Shown: piece by piece, positions 1 through 9,518 of the stretch | Position numbering within the stretch: position 1 is the first letter of the stretch | Layout: the number at the start of each line of letters is the position of its first letter | Assembly (NCBI RefSeq): GCF_003339865.1 | Contig: NZ_QPKV01000004.1 | Span: forward strand, 186,001-250,000 | Direction of reading: 5' to 3' | Length of the DNA: 64,000 nucleotides | Source: Pedobacter chinensis | GTDB lineage: Bacteria > Bacteroidota > Bacteroidia > Sphingobacteriales > Sphingobacteriaceae | Notes under the pieces: generated by a model | What the model saw: the letters and a program-made list of their open reading frames with translations, nothing else | Database searches by the model: none | Told to the model about the DNA's origin: nothing | Program-made: the position numbers and the translations under genes

Positions 1-1080
1 TGAAGCAATCTGTTTATGCTTCAATGATAATGTAGCAAAATGGATTGCTTCGTCGTTCCTATTCGTAATGACGATTAGACTGACGAAGTTGCTCCAAACC
101 GCAACCCCAGCGAAACTTCGTAAGTCAGCACCAACCTTTTGAAACGCTCGTCATTGCGAACTGAAGAAAGGATATGTGAGGTGGCGTGAAGCAATCTGTT
201 TTATGCTTCAATGATAATGTAGCAGGATGGATTGCTTCGTCGTTCCTATTCGTAATGACGTTGCTGGTAATGAACCACCTCAGACATCTGAGAACACCTT
301 AGCTATGTGGCCTATATCTATACCCCATGGTTTGTGTCTCACAGACCATTTGTTGATTTTCGTTATATTGCCATAGAACGCATAGTAGCCCTCATCATTT
401 TTGTGAAGCAATCTGTTTTATGCTTCAATGATAATGTAGCAGGATGGATTGCTTTGTCGTTTCTCCTTGGAATGACGATTAGACTTACGAAGTTTCCCTA
501 ACCGCAAACCTAACGAAACTTCGTAAGTCAGCACCAACCTTTTGAAACGCCCGTCATTGCGAACTGAAGAAAGAATACGTGAGGTGGCGTGAAGCAATCT
601 GTTTTATACTTCAATGATAATGTAGCAAAATGGATTGCTTCGTTGTTCCTATTCGTAATGACGTTGCTGGAGTGAACCACCTCAGACATCTGAGAACACC
701 TTAGCTATATAACCTATATCTATACCCCATGGTTTGTGTCTCACAGACCATTTATTGATTTCGTTATATTGCCATAGAACGCATAGTAGCCCTCATCATT
801 TTTGTGAAGCAATCTGTTTTATGCTTCAATGATAATGTAGCAGAATGGATTGCTTCGTCGTTTCTCTTCGCAATGACGATTAGACTGACGAAGTTTCCCT
901 AACCGCAAACCTAACGAAACTTCGTAAGTCAGCACCAACCTTTTGAAACGCCCGTCATTGCGAACTGAAGAAAGGATATGTGAGGTGGCGTGAAAGCAAT
1001 CTTTCTAATACTAAACGATTGCTACAACAAAATAGGTTGCTTTGTCGTTTCTCCTTACAATAACGTTGTGGAGATGAACC
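1..1080. repeat. Dispersed repeat cluster, left copy
   Basis: Non-coding stretch built from tandem copies of one family of about 406 bp period; for example the stretch beginning AGACATCTGAGAACACC recurs near 279 and 685. Each unit carries an inverted pair GAAGCAATC / GATTGCTTC about 40 bp apart, a CGTCATTGCGAACTGAAG element and a GAAACTTCGTAAGTCAGCAC element. Short open frames here are by-products of the repeat. The same family occurs in reverse orientation at 15.6-16.8 kb. It resembles REP/BIME-like intergenic repeats; no transposase is present. Confidence 0.85.
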
Positions 1081-1149
1081 ACTTGAGGTATGGTCATGAG
1101 TTAAATTGAACTACTACTTACCTAATGAGCCAATGAACTAATGAACCAA

Positions 1150-3699
1150 TTACCCTTCAGTTCTTAAAATTTTCAACGGTGGCTGGTTTAAAATACTTCT
1201 TGTACTCAAAACGCCGGTAATAACCACAATTAAGACCACAGACACGAAAAGCCCTGTTGTAGGTAAAAATGGCGGTACAAAGGCTGCATCGAAGCTGAAT
1301 TTAGCCAGCGCCCAGCTTCCACCAAGAGCGAGAATTAATCCTGCACCAGCAGCAAAGGCCCCTAAAAAGAAATATTCAATGGCATTAATGGCCAGAATTT
1401 GTTTTCTGCTGGCACCTATTGTTCTGAGTAAAATACTTTCTTTTATCCTTTGGTTTTTGCTGGTCAATACTGCCGATATTAATACTATCCATCCTGTTAC
1501 CATGCTAAACCCTGCCATAAACTGGATAACGAAACCGATTTTATCCAACAATTCATCCAATAGTTTCAGTATAAGATCTAAATCAATTACTGATACATTC
1601 GGGAAATTTTTAACTACTTCGCCCTGAAATTTTGCCGATAATTCGCTTGTTGGAACCCGGGTCATTAAAACATGAAATTGTGGTGCTTCTTCCAAAACCC
1701 CTGCAGGGAAGACTACCCTAAAATTAGTCTGCATTCTACTCCAGTTAACTTCCCTCAAACTACCAACAACAGTAGGGATCATCATTCCCTGAACATTAAA
1801 GAGGATTTTATCATTCAGGCCGACATTGATTTGTTGCGCATAACGCTGATCCAAAGAGATATAAACTTTTTCGTTGGGTTTTATCTTTCCAATCCATTTG
1901 CCATCAACAATTTTTTCTGCAGCTGTTAGTGTATCCTGATAAGTTGCCCGGATCTCATTTCGATACGCCCTGCGATTGTTGGTATCTGCACTTGCTTTTT
2001 TGCCGTTTATTTCCTCAATGCGCATGGTAATTACCGGAACCTGATTCATTAACGGTAAATTAAATGACTTTGTTAAGCTATCTATTCTTTCTTTTTGAGT
2101 GTTCTGGATATCAAACATAACCATGTTTGGTTGATTGCTTCCTGATGAAAGCGTTACCCTGCTCATCAAAATGCCCTGAACAAAAAATAATGTACAAATA
2201 AATGCCGTTGATAACCCAATCGAGACCGTTAACATGAGGGTTTGATTGTTTGGGCGGTAAAGATTGGCAAATCCTTGTCGCCATAAGTAACTGGAAGATT
2301 TTGGTAGCAGTGTTTTAACCAAAAACATCAGCAGTTTGGAAAGAATAATCAACAGGACAAAAGCTACACCAATGCTAATGGCAAAAGCTAAGGTTTGCGC
2401 CCAGGTTTTCATTTGCAAATGTGTAAATCCAACTATAAACGCCGCCATTAAAAGATAAACGATCCAGGTTAAAAGATCTCTTTTACCTCCTGTTTTTTCA
2501 AAGGAAATGCGAATCGCATTTAACGGGGAAATTTTTCTTACCGATAAGAGTGAGGGCAATGCAAATAAGATGGAAATAATTAAACCCAATAAAATCCCTT
2601 GTCCAACCGCAGGCCATGAAACCTGCATGGTGATTTCCACGGGAAGGAAATCCTTTAAAACCAGTGGTAATAAGAATTGAATCCCGGTTCCGAGAATTGC
2701 CCCGAGTATAGCTGCAATCAGTCCGATGAAAAATATTTGAATCAGGTAGATAAAAAAGGCATGCCGGGATTTTAACCCCAGGCAGCGTAAGGTAGCGATG
2801 GCGCTTAATTTTTCCTGAATGTAAACATGGATGGCACTACCTACACCTACACAACCCAGCAGTAAAGCGATAAAACCCGATAAGGCCAAAAAGCGGTTTA
2901 CATCTTTAAAAGATCTTCCGGTTTGTTCCTTTCTGGATTCAACCGTATCAGCGTCAAAGCCTTCTTTTTCGAGCTTAGGTTCGTTTTTTCTTACCCATTC
3001 ATCAACACCAGATGGATCATCATAACGGAAATAGAATTTATTATTGATTCTGCTTCCTGTTTTAATCAGGTTTGTTTGAGCAAGATACTTTAAAGGAATG
3101 TAAACAATGGGTGCCACACTTGCCGCTATTCCATTTTGCCCAGGTGCCTTATTTAAAGCGCCTGATATTTTAAAATTCAAATCGCCAACCTTAACCGAAT
3201 CGCCAACCTTTGCATTAAACTGTAACATCAGGGTTTGGTCAACCAAAGCGTTTCTGTCTTCCTGAAAGTGATCGGCTGCGGCTACAGGAGTGGTTTCTAT
3301 CGATCCGTAGTAAGGATATTTTCCTTCCAAAGCTTTCATCTGTACCAGCCGGCTTCCACCATCGCTTTGAAAATAAATCATCGAGGCAAAGGTTTTTTCC
3401 TGCGACCGCTCATCGCCCAGGCTATCGAGCATTTTTTGCATCGCCTTGCTCACACCTTTTCTGCTGTCTAAAACCAAATCGGCACCGGTGAGTTCTTTAG
3501 CCTGAGCATCAATATCCCGTTGCAGGTTATCTTTAAAGGAATATACAGCCACTAAGGCTGCAATACCCAAAACAATGGAAGAGATGAAAAGCAAAAGTCT
3601 CGATCGGTTCTTTCTGCTGTCTCGCCATGCCATTTTAAATAGCCATGAAAATTTGATGCTTTGCTTTAGGCTGGTATTAGGCATAACTTGGATTTTCAT
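1150..3699 (-). CDS. ABC transporter permease, FtsX/MacB type (YbbP-like)
   Basis: Inner-membrane permease of 849 residues. The first membrane segment is at about 35-55. A large periplasmic domain follows, then an FtsX core (about 265-395), a second membrane block (about 410-510), a second extracytoplasmic domain and a C-terminal FtsX core (about 715-840). Two FtsX cores in one long chain is the YbbP layout rather than the shorter LolC/E or MacB layout. The gene overlaps the upstream ATPase gene by 23 bp, so the two are one operon and surely one transporter. Substrate is unknown; YbbAP-type transporters are thought to move or extract hydrophobic compounds or lipids. The divergent SGNH hydrolase supports a YbbA-YbbP-TesA type neighbourhood. 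The start could also be the Met five codons downstream. Confidence 0.92.
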   Translation of the reverse strand: MKIQVMPNTSLKQSIKFSWLFKMAWRDSRKNRSRLLLFISSIVLGIAALVAVYSFKDNLQRDIDAQAKELTGADLVLDSRKGVSKAMQKMLDSLGDERSQEKTFASMIYFQSDGGSRLVQMKALEGKYPYYGSIETTPVAAADHFQEDRNALVDQTLMLQFNAKVGDSVKVGDLNFKISGALNKAPGQNGIAASVAPIVYIPLKYLAQTNLIKTGSRINNKFYFRYDDPSGVDEWVRKNEPKLEKEGFDADTVESRKEQTGRSFKDVNRFLALSGFIALLLGCVGVGSAIHVYIQEKLSAIATLRCLGLKSRHAFFIYLIQIFFIGLIAAILGAILGTGIQFLLPLVLKDFLPVEITMQVSWPAVGQGILLGLIISILFALPSLLSVRKISPLNAIRISFEKTGGKRDLLTWIVYLLMAAFIVGFTHLQMKTWAQTLAFAISIGVAFVLLIILSKLLMFLVKTLLPKSSSYLWRQGFANLYRPNNQTLMLTVSIGLSTAFICTLFFVQGILMSRVTLSSGSNQPNMVMFDIQNTQKERIDSLTKSFNLPLMNQVPVITMRIEEINGKKASADTNNRRAYRNEIRATYQDTLTAAEKIVDGKWIGKIKPNEKVYISLDQRYAQQINVGLNDKILFNVQGMMIPTVVGSLREVNWSRMQTNFRVVFPAGVLEEAPQFHVLMTRVPTSELSAKFQGEVVKNFPNVSVIDLDLILKLLDELLDKIGFVIQFMAGFSMVTGWIVLISAVLTSKNQRIKESILLRTIGASRKQILAINAIEYFFLGAFAAGAGLILALGGSWALAKFSFDAAFVPPFLPTTGLFVSVVLIVVITGVLSTRSILNQPPLKILRTEG

Positions 3700-4366
3700 C
3701 TGATATAATAATGCCGCCTTTAATTTTTATTGTTCTGGTTGTTCGGGCAGCGAGTTCTAAATCGTGGGTTACAATAACCAAGGTTGTTCCGGCATCTTTA
3801 TTCAGGTCGAAAAGAAGCTTAATTACTTTCTCACTGGTTTCTGCATCAAGATTTCCGGTGGGTTCATCGGCAAAAAGAATAGCGGGTTGGTTAGAAAAAG
3901 CCCTTGCCAGAGAAACTCTTTGTTGTTCGCCTCCTGAGAGTTGTACGGGATAATGATGCGACCGATCTGCTAAGCCTACTTTTTCCAATAACTCCATTGC
4001 CTGCGCTTTAATGTTTTTAGCGCCTCTCAGTTCGAGGGGAACCATCACATTTTCCAGTGCGGTAAGTGTAGGTAAAAGTTGGAAGTTTTGAAAAATAAAT
4101 CCCACATATTGATTGCGCACGGCTGCACGTTCATCTTCATTCAATTTTTCGAGCGCGATTCCTTTCAGTTCAACAGTGCCACTGCTTGCGCGATCCAAGC
4201 CCGCACATAAACCTAATAAAGTTGTTTTCCCACTTCCTGAAGGACCAGTTATGGCAACCGTAGAACCAGCTTCAATAGAGAAATTAATCTGGTCAAGAAC
4301 CGTAAGTTCTCTTCCGGCACTTTGGTAAATTTTGCTTACATTTCGAATGTTTAAGATACTTTCCAA
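3677..4366 (-). CDS. ABC transporter ATP-binding protein (YbbA/LolD-like)
   Basis: Cytoplasmic ATPase of 229 residues, the usual length for the LolD/MacB-N/YbbA group. Visible motifs are Walker A GPSGSGKTT (about 41-49), signature LSGGEQQR (about 143-150), Walker B ILFADEPTGNLD (about 162-173) and the switch histidine in VTHD. It should drive the FtsX-type permease whose gene overlaps its 3' end. The gene is divergent from the SGNH hydrolase gene with about 80 bp between them, an arrangement like ybbA/tesA in enterobacteria. Confidence 0.94.
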   Translation of the reverse strand: MESILNIRNVSKIYQSAGRELTVLDQINFSIEAGSTVAITGPSGSGKTTLLGLCAGLDRASSGTVELKGIALEKLNEDERAAVRNQYVGFIFQNFQLLPTLTALENVMVPLELRGAKNIKAQAMELLEKVGLADRSHHYPVQLSGGEQQRVSLARAFSNQPAILFADEPTGNLDAETSEKVIKLLFDLNKDAGTTLVIVTHDLELAARTTRTIKIKGGIIISDENPSYA

Positions 4367-4449
4367 ATTTTTGAATTAAAGGGTTTGTATATGGATTTTG
4401 CCAAACATAACATGGCTTTGCCTGTTAAGATAATGGTTTTTAATTAGAG

Positions 4450-5148
4450 ATGGAATTAGATATTATGTTACGAAAACGATTTATGGGGCTATTTGTTTTG
4501 GCTTTGATGTTTGCTGCATGTGGAAACAAACAAAGTGACAACAATGAGGAGAAAACTTTAGATTCAGCTGACGAAAGAACATCAACCAATACCGGTCAAA
4601 AGAAAAATATTCTCTTTTTTGGAACCAGTTTAACTGCAGGTTATGGTCTTGACCCTACTGAAGCTTACCCGGCTTTGATTCAAAATAGAATAGATTCGCT
4701 CAACCTGCCCTATAATGTAATTAACGGAGGTTTAAGCGGAGAAACATCAGCAGGTGGTAAAGGAAGGATTGACTGGCTGCTAAAACAGCCTGTAGATATT
4801 TTTGTATTGGAACTCGGAGCAAATGACGGGCTGCGTGGTTTACCTGTAAAACAAACCATTAAAAACCTGCAGGATATCATTGACCGGGTAAAAACAAAAT
4901 ACCCTGATGTAAAATTTGTATTGGCAGGAATGCAGGTTCCACCAAATATGGGCGCTAAATATGCTTCAGACTTTAAAAATATCTTCCCTGATTTAGCCAA
5001 AAAAAATAATATGGTTTTGATTCCATTTTTACTGGATAAGGTTGGAGGGATTCCAAGATTAAATCAGGATGATGGTATCCATCCAACAGCTGAAGGGGAT
5101 AAGATTTTAGCAGAGAATGTTTGGGCGGTGTTGAAGCCGTTGTTATGA
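4450..5148 (+). CDS. SGNH/GDSL esterase lipoprotein (TesA-like arylesterase)
   Basis: Secreted hydrolase of 232 residues. A signal peptide ends in the lipobox FAAC (Cys24), so it is probably lipid-anchored. Block I is FFGTSLTAGYGL with nucleophile Ser60; block II Gly lies in GLSGETSAGG; block III is ELGANDGLRG; block V is DDGIHPTAEG with the catalytic Asp and His. This is the TesA/arylesterase branch, which hydrolyses acyl esters and thioesters. Starting at the Met five codons further in gives a more normal signal peptide. It lies divergently from the YbbA-like ATPase gene, as tesA does in E. coli, suggesting a linked envelope-lipid role. A lipoprotein form is less usual than the soluble periplasmic TesA. 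Confidence 0.9.
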   Translation: MELDIMLRKRFMGLFVLALMFAACGNKQSDNNEEKTLDSADERTSTNTGQKKNILFFGTSLTAGYGLDPTEAYPALIQNRIDSLNLPYNVINGGLSGETSAGGKGRIDWLLKQPVDIFVLELGANDGLRGLPVKQTIKNLQDIIDRVKTKYPDVKFVLAGMQVPPNMGAKYASDFKNIFPDLAKKNNMVLIPFLLDKVGGIPRLNQDDGIHPTAEGDKILAENVWAVLKPLL

Positions 5149-5169
5149 TATAAAGAATTGCTTTGAGAA

Positions 5170-5241
5170 GCTAATCGTAAACGATTAGAAAGCTTGAAAG
5201 AAGGTGGAAAGATTTTTATTGAAAGATGTGACGAGCGTTGA
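5170..5241 (+). pseudogene. YefM antitoxin remnant (C-terminal end)
   Basis: The in-frame peptide NRKRLESLKEGG followed by KIFIER and a stop at 5239-5241 resembles the C-terminal end of YefM-family antitoxins, where an Asn-Arg-x-Arg-Leu segment precedes a toxin-binding tail. The DNA-binding N-terminal domain is absent: the sequence joins directly to the end of the SGNH hydrolase gene. The assignment rests mainly on the YoeB remnant that follows immediately. Confidence 0.5.
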
Positions 5242-5248
5242 AGCATAA

Positions 5249-5415
5249 ACCATCATATTTACAAACGAGGCCTGGAAGGATTTTGAATATTGGATGGATA
5301 ATGATGAAGAATCGGAGAAAAAAAATCAGAGAATTATTAAAAGAGATTAAAAAGAACTCCATTTCATGGCCCGGGAAAACTAGAGCCTTTAAAACACAAT
5401 TTAAAAGGATTCAGC
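5249..5415 (+). pseudogene. YoeB toxin remnant, frameshifted
   Basis: Two reading frames together give a YoeB-like mRNA interferase. The first reads IIFTNEAWKDFEYWMDND, the family's N-terminal signature (F-x-x-x-A-W-x-D-x-x-Y-W). The second, after a shift near 5330-5340, reads LLKEIKKNSISWPGKTRAFK, which matches the segment before the conserved GKPE-L element. The catalytic C-terminal part (R-R-I ... H-R-L-V-Y) is missing. The remnant runs into the 3' end of the opposite-strand AraC gene. There is no ATG at the expected start, so it is dead on several counts. Confidence 0.65.
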
Positions 5416-6361
5416 AAACTATTGCCAACACCAATTCTTCAAAAGCAACAATCAAATCTTCTAAAATAAACAGCAGATATAGTTTGCCAGCCTTGAATTT
5501 TTTTGGTAAAAAACCATAATATTTAAAAAAGTTAGCGCTAAAATTCGAAGAATTTTTATAGCCTAAATCTGCCGCTACCTGGCTGATTGGCATTTTATCC
5601 TTTGTGAGCATTTTTTTTGCCATCTGCATTTTATAATCGTTCAGGAAACCAAAAACAGTTTGGCCAAAAATGAGTTTGAAATACTTTTTTAAATAGTTTT
5701 CATTCGTCCCCGCTTGTCTGGCTAAGCCCGCCAGCGATAATGGCTCTTTTAAATTACTGATCATGATTTCTCTAGCCAGTTTGATTGGTTCAATCATATG
5801 CGCAGGAACCTCAAATGTTTCGATGTTTTTATTCAGCTCATTAATCTGATGTTCAATTGAACAAAGCAATTCAATGATTTTGGCTTGTAAAAAAGCAGAT
5901 TTTATTTCGTTTTCGTAGCTGCAATCAAACATACTGCTTAAGATGTTGACCATGTTCACATCCATTGACATTTGTTTGTTCAATGCGATGGATTCGGTAA
6001 AAGTTTTGAATTTTTCCCTATTTAAACGGATAAAAAAAATATCGTCGTTTTGTTCTGTATGATTGATGAAAAAACGATAACTGGTCTCCTCACTTTCACT
6101 TAGAATAAAATATTGCCCGGGCAGTAGCAAAATCTTATGATTTTTGCCATCAACTTTCGTTACTGCAGAATTGCTGACAAACATGTAGAATTCTTCAGGA
6201 ACAACCTTAATGCTATACATGTAAAAACCCTCAGCCTTGATATGTACTTTTCTTAACAGCGCACCATCAATATTTAATTCTAAACTTTTTGAATCGCTGC
6301 TCATTCTGTGAACAGGCATAAAATTGATTGTGCTATCTGCAATATTTCCGTTTGAGCGCAT
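5411..6361 (-). CDS. AraC-family transcriptional regulator
   Basis: 316 residues. The C-terminal ~100 residues form a double helix-turn-helix (LSLAGLARQAGTNENYLKKY and ISQVAADLGYKNSSNFSANF, followed by FFKYYGFLPKKFK). The N-terminal ~200 residues have no domain I can name; this layout is common for Bacteroidota regulators of outer-membrane receptors. It is divergent from the SusC gene with about 120 bp between, so it probably controls that gene and perhaps itself. The 3' end overlaps the decayed YoeB remnant, and the last ~25 residues (hydrophobic LYLLFILEDL and beyond) look like an unusual extension, so the original C-terminus may have been replaced by read-through into that sequence. Confidence 0.88.
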   Translation of the reverse strand: MRSNGNIADSTINFMPVHRMSSDSKSLELNIDGALLRKVHIKAEGFYMYSIKVVPEEFYMFVSNSAVTKVDGKNHKILLLPGQYFILSESEETSYRFFINHTEQNDDIFFIRLNREKFKTFTESIALNKQMSMDVNMVNILSSMFDCSYENEIKSAFLQAKIIELLCSIEHQINELNKNIETFEVPAHMIEPIKLAREIMISNLKEPLSLAGLARQAGTNENYLKKYFKLIFGQTVFGFLNDYKMQMAKKMLTKDKMPISQVAADLGYKNSSNFSANFFKYYGFLPKKFKAGKLYLLFILEDLIVAFEELVLAIVC

Positions 6362-6425
6362 AAAATTTCCTTTATCGGGTATTTTGAGGTTATTGATAAT
6401 GATACTTTTGCTCCAAAATTACTAT

Positions 6426-6448
6426 TTATTTAGACTATATATAAATAA
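6426..6448. promoter_or_regulatory. Palindromic operator candidate upstream of SusC
   Basis: Perfect inverted repeat TTATTTA-N9-TAAATAA (23 bp) in the AraC-SusC intergenic region, 33 bp before the SusC start. The left half with its next bases, TTATTTAGACT, recurs upstream of the ankyrin gene (11128) and of the siderophore-type receptor (20402, 20460). It is a likely binding site for a dimeric regulator shared by the locus; which one is unknown. Confidence 0.5.
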
Positions 6449-6480
6449 CGCAGTAACAAAATCATTAGCATTTTAAATTT

Positions 6481-9400
6481 ATGAAGAAAAACTTACTTAT
6501 GTTTTTCTGTGCCATTACGCTTTCCTTATTCGCACAAGCACAGAAAATGACCATTAAAGGGAAAGTGATCGATGCCGAGCAGAAACCACTTGCCGGCGCG
6601 AGCGTGTTTGTTGCAGGAAAAAATGAAAGCGTTTACACCGATAAGGACGGTGAATTTTCTATCGCTGCAAACAGTGGAGATAAATTATCGGTAGCCTATG
6701 TTGGATATAAAAGACAAACCATTCTTTTAACAAGTTCGAGCAATAATATTCGTGTAATATTGGAAAACGAAGAAAACCAACTGGCAGAATTGGTGGTTAC
6801 AGGAGCATTGGGTATTAAACGATCGGCAAGGGAATTGGGCACAAGTACTCAAACAATTAAAGACGACTATCTTAATCAGGGAAAAACGATTAATCCCTTA
6901 ACAGGATTAACGAGTAAAGTTTCAGGTTTGCGGGTTAATATGTATGATAGTAAGGTAGATCCGCAAATTCAGATTGTGATGAGGGGCTCTAGATCTTTAA
7001 ACCGTACAAAAAATGAGCCTATTTATGTGCTGGATGGTGTTCCTGTGCCAACAATAGGTCGTATCAACCCAAATGATATTGAAGAAATCACGGTTTTGAA
7101 AGGTGCTAATGCTGCAGCCTTATATGGCTCTGAAGGTGTGAATGGTGCAATCATGATCACCACTAAGCAGGGCGCAAAAGGAAGAGGCAGGGTTACTTTC
7201 TCCAACACAACCACTTTCTCAAAAGTGATGATGTTGCCGCCAGCTCAAAATACTTTTGGCCAGGGCGTAAATGGGGCTTATGTGGCCACACAGTATGAAA
7301 GTTGGGGGCCAGCATTTGATGGTACCATGAAAAACTTTGGATCTGTGTTGCCTGATGGTAGCCAGCCACAAGCATTATACGCTGCCCCAACTAAAGACAA
7401 TCGCCTCGATCTTTTTGATACGGGATTAAACATGCAGAATGATTTGTCGTTTTCGGGAGGTGATGATAAATCAACATATTTTCTGTCTGTTCAGGATGTA
7501 ACTATTAAAGGAATTATTCCTGAAGATGAAAGTAGAAGAACAGGAGCGAGGTTTAACGGGACGAGGAAATTCGGTAAGCTGAATACTTCTTATAATGTAA
7601 ATTACGTGCTTTTTAATAAAAATACCACGCCAGATGGTCCGTGGATTACCGCTTATCAATTACCAGCGAATTTCGATTTTACCACGATGAGGAACTGGCA
7701 GGATAAAAATTCTACAGCCAATCCCGCCCATTTCTTTACCGATCAGCAAAAAAATCCTTATTTCCAGATCGACAACTATCGTGATGATACCAGGCAACAA
7801 ACCTTAAATGGAAAAATTGAACTGGATTATCAGTTTACGCCTTGGTTTAAAGCACTGTACCGTTTCGGTTATTACTCAACTATTGCTGAAACCAGGAGCA
7901 CCGTGGGGAAATTTGAAGGCATCGGTCAAAGAAATGTTAATGGTTCAGTCAATGATGGATCTGATAATTTCAGAAAAGTCAACAGCGATTTGATTTTAAA
8001 CTTCAATAAAGATTTTGGGAAATTTACAACACGTTTATTATTAGGTCAAAACTTAAGAAGCGATTATACCAAAGCGCATAATCTGAGTTCTGCAAATCTT
8101 TTATTCTCTGATCTTTTTAATCAGGGAAGTGCGTTGGGTCAGCTGGCTGGGAGAAGTGCCATTACCAAATTTCGTTCATTGGCCACATACGGAGAGTTTA
8201 CTGCAGGCTACAATAATTATCTGTTCTTAACCCTTACCGGGAGAAATGACTGGGTTTCAACGCTAAGCAAGGAAAACCGTTCATATTTTTATCCGGGAGT
8301 AAGTACTTCATTCGTTTTCTCTGAAGCCATTTCATCTCTAAAAAACAGCAAACAGCTTTCCTTCGGTAAGATTTATGCCTCATATAACAAAACAGGAAAC
8401 AATACACTTAATCCTTATTCATTAAATAATCCTTATAGCCAGGCCAATGGTTTTCCATTTGGTAACCTGGTAGGTTTTTTACCCGGGTCAACCTTCCCAA
8501 ATCCTGATATTGAGCCCGAATTTGTAACCTCCTACGAGGCGGGTATTCAATTGGGATTGTTCAATAACCGTTTAAACTTTGAAGGTGCTTACGTTTTCTC
8601 CGATTCGAAAGGACAAATTTTTAATGCCACCACATCTCGTGCCACAGGTTACGCAAGTGCAAGAGTAAATGCAGGAAGGTTAACCAATAGTGTGGTTGAG
8701 TTAAATTTAAACGGAGATATTATCCGCAATGCGAACTTTAAGTGGAATTTGGGCTTTAACTATACTTATATCAATAATCAGGTTAAAGAGCTTTTTGAAG
8801 GTTTGGAATCATTCAACATTTTCCGTCAATCGTATGCCAATATTGGTCAGGCCTACCCGAGTTTGCAGGTTAGCGATTACAAAAGGGATCCGGATGGAAA
8901 TGTGATCATCAATGCTTCCAATGGAAACCCTGTTGTAGCTACCGATCCTGTACATTTGGGTACAATGGTGCCTCCCCATCAAATGGGGTTAAATACCATG
9001 GTAACCTATAAAAACCTAAGCTTAGGTGCCCAGTTCGACTGGAGAATGGGAGGTTGGTTATATTCGGAAATTGTGCCAAGAATGTACACAGCAGGAACAC
9101 ATCCGGCTACCGTTGAATTTAACAGGCAGCCATTTATTTATCCAAACTCTGTGATTGAAACTTCTCCGGGTGTTTTTGTTCCAAATACTTCCGTTTTGTC
9201 GAGAGGTGACAAGGCTTTTTGGCAAGCGCAAGGTGCTGTACAAAGTAACACTGCTGCAAAATCTGATTTTTTCAAAATGCGTGAACTTAACGTAACCTAT
9301 AATTTGCCGGCAAAATTATTAGCTAAACAAAATGTGATTAAAGAGGCTAGAGTAAGTTTTATCGCAAACAACCTTTTCCTGATCAGGCACAAGGACAACA

Positions 9401-9507
9401 CTTATGGTGATCCGGAATATTTATATAATGATACTGATGGTTACATCAGTTTCAGACAGGTTCCGCCGTACAGAACATTCGGTTTTAATGTTAATGTGGT
9501 ATTTTAA
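6481..9507 (+). CDS. SusC/RagA-family TonB-linked outer-membrane transporter
   Basis: 1008 residues. The signal peptide ends near FAQAQ (residue ~20). A carboxypeptidase-regulatory-like domain follows (about 23-95: KGKVIDAEQKPLAGASVFV ... VGYKRQ). The plug domain (about 100-230) carries IQIVMRGSRSLN, PIYVLDGVP and the end VNGAIMITTKQG. The remainder is a 22-stranded beta-barrel ending in YRTFGFNVNVVF, an aromatic terminus for outer-membrane assembly. With the SusD protein it should form a pedal-bin importer. No glycoside hydrolase lies nearby; the downstream genes point to a metal or metal-chelate ligand rather than a glycan, which is inference. Confidence 0.95.
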   Translation: MKKNLLMFFCAITLSLFAQAQKMTIKGKVIDAEQKPLAGASVFVAGKNESVYTDKDGEFSIAANSGDKLSVAYVGYKRQTILLTSSSNNIRVILENEENQLAELVVTGALGIKRSARELGTSTQTIKDDYLNQGKTINPLTGLTSKVSGLRVNMYDSKVDPQIQIVMRGSRSLNRTKNEPIYVLDGVPVPTIGRINPNDIEEITVLKGANAAALYGSEGVNGAIMITTKQGAKGRGRVTFSNTTTFSKVMMLPPAQNTFGQGVNGAYVATQYESWGPAFDGTMKNFGSVLPDGSQPQALYAAPTKDNRLDLFDTGLNMQNDLSFSGGDDKSTYFLSVQDVTIKGIIPEDESRRTGARFNGTRKFGKLNTSYNVNYVLFNKNTTPDGPWITAYQLPANFDFTTMRNWQDKNSTANPAHFFTDQQKNPYFQIDNYRDDTRQQTLNGKIELDYQFTPWFKALYRFGYYSTIAETRSTVGKFEGIGQRNVNGSVNDGSDNFRKVNSDLILNFNKDFGKFTTRLLLGQNLRSDYTKAHNLSSANLLFSDLFNQGSALGQLAGRSAITKFRSLATYGEFTAGYNNYLFLTLTGRNDWVSTLSKENRSYFYPGVSTSFVFSEAISSLKNSKQLSFGKIYASYNKTGNNTLNPYSLNNPYSQANGFPFGNLVGFLPGSTFPNPDIEPEFVTSYEAGIQLGLFNNRLNFEGAYVFSDSKGQIFNATTSRATGYASARVNAGRLTNSVVELNLNGDIIRNANFKWNLGFNYTYINNQVKELFEGLESFNIFRQSYANIGQAYPSLQVSDYKRDPDGNVIINASNGNPVVATDPVHLGTMVPPHQMGLNTMVTYKNLSLGAQFDWRMGGWLYSEIVPRMYTAGTHPATVEFNRQPFIYPNSVIETSPGVFVPNTSVLSRGDKAFWQAQGAVQSNTAAKSDFFKMRELNVTYNLPAKLLAKQNVIKEARVSFIANNLFLIRHKDNTYGDPEYLYNDTDGYISFRQVPPYRTFGFNVNVVF

Positions 9508-9518
9508 AGATTAAAAAG

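Noticed and set aside
1..1080. Possible CRISPR array
   Set aside because: Units are hundreds of bases long without short regular spacers, and no cas gene is near.
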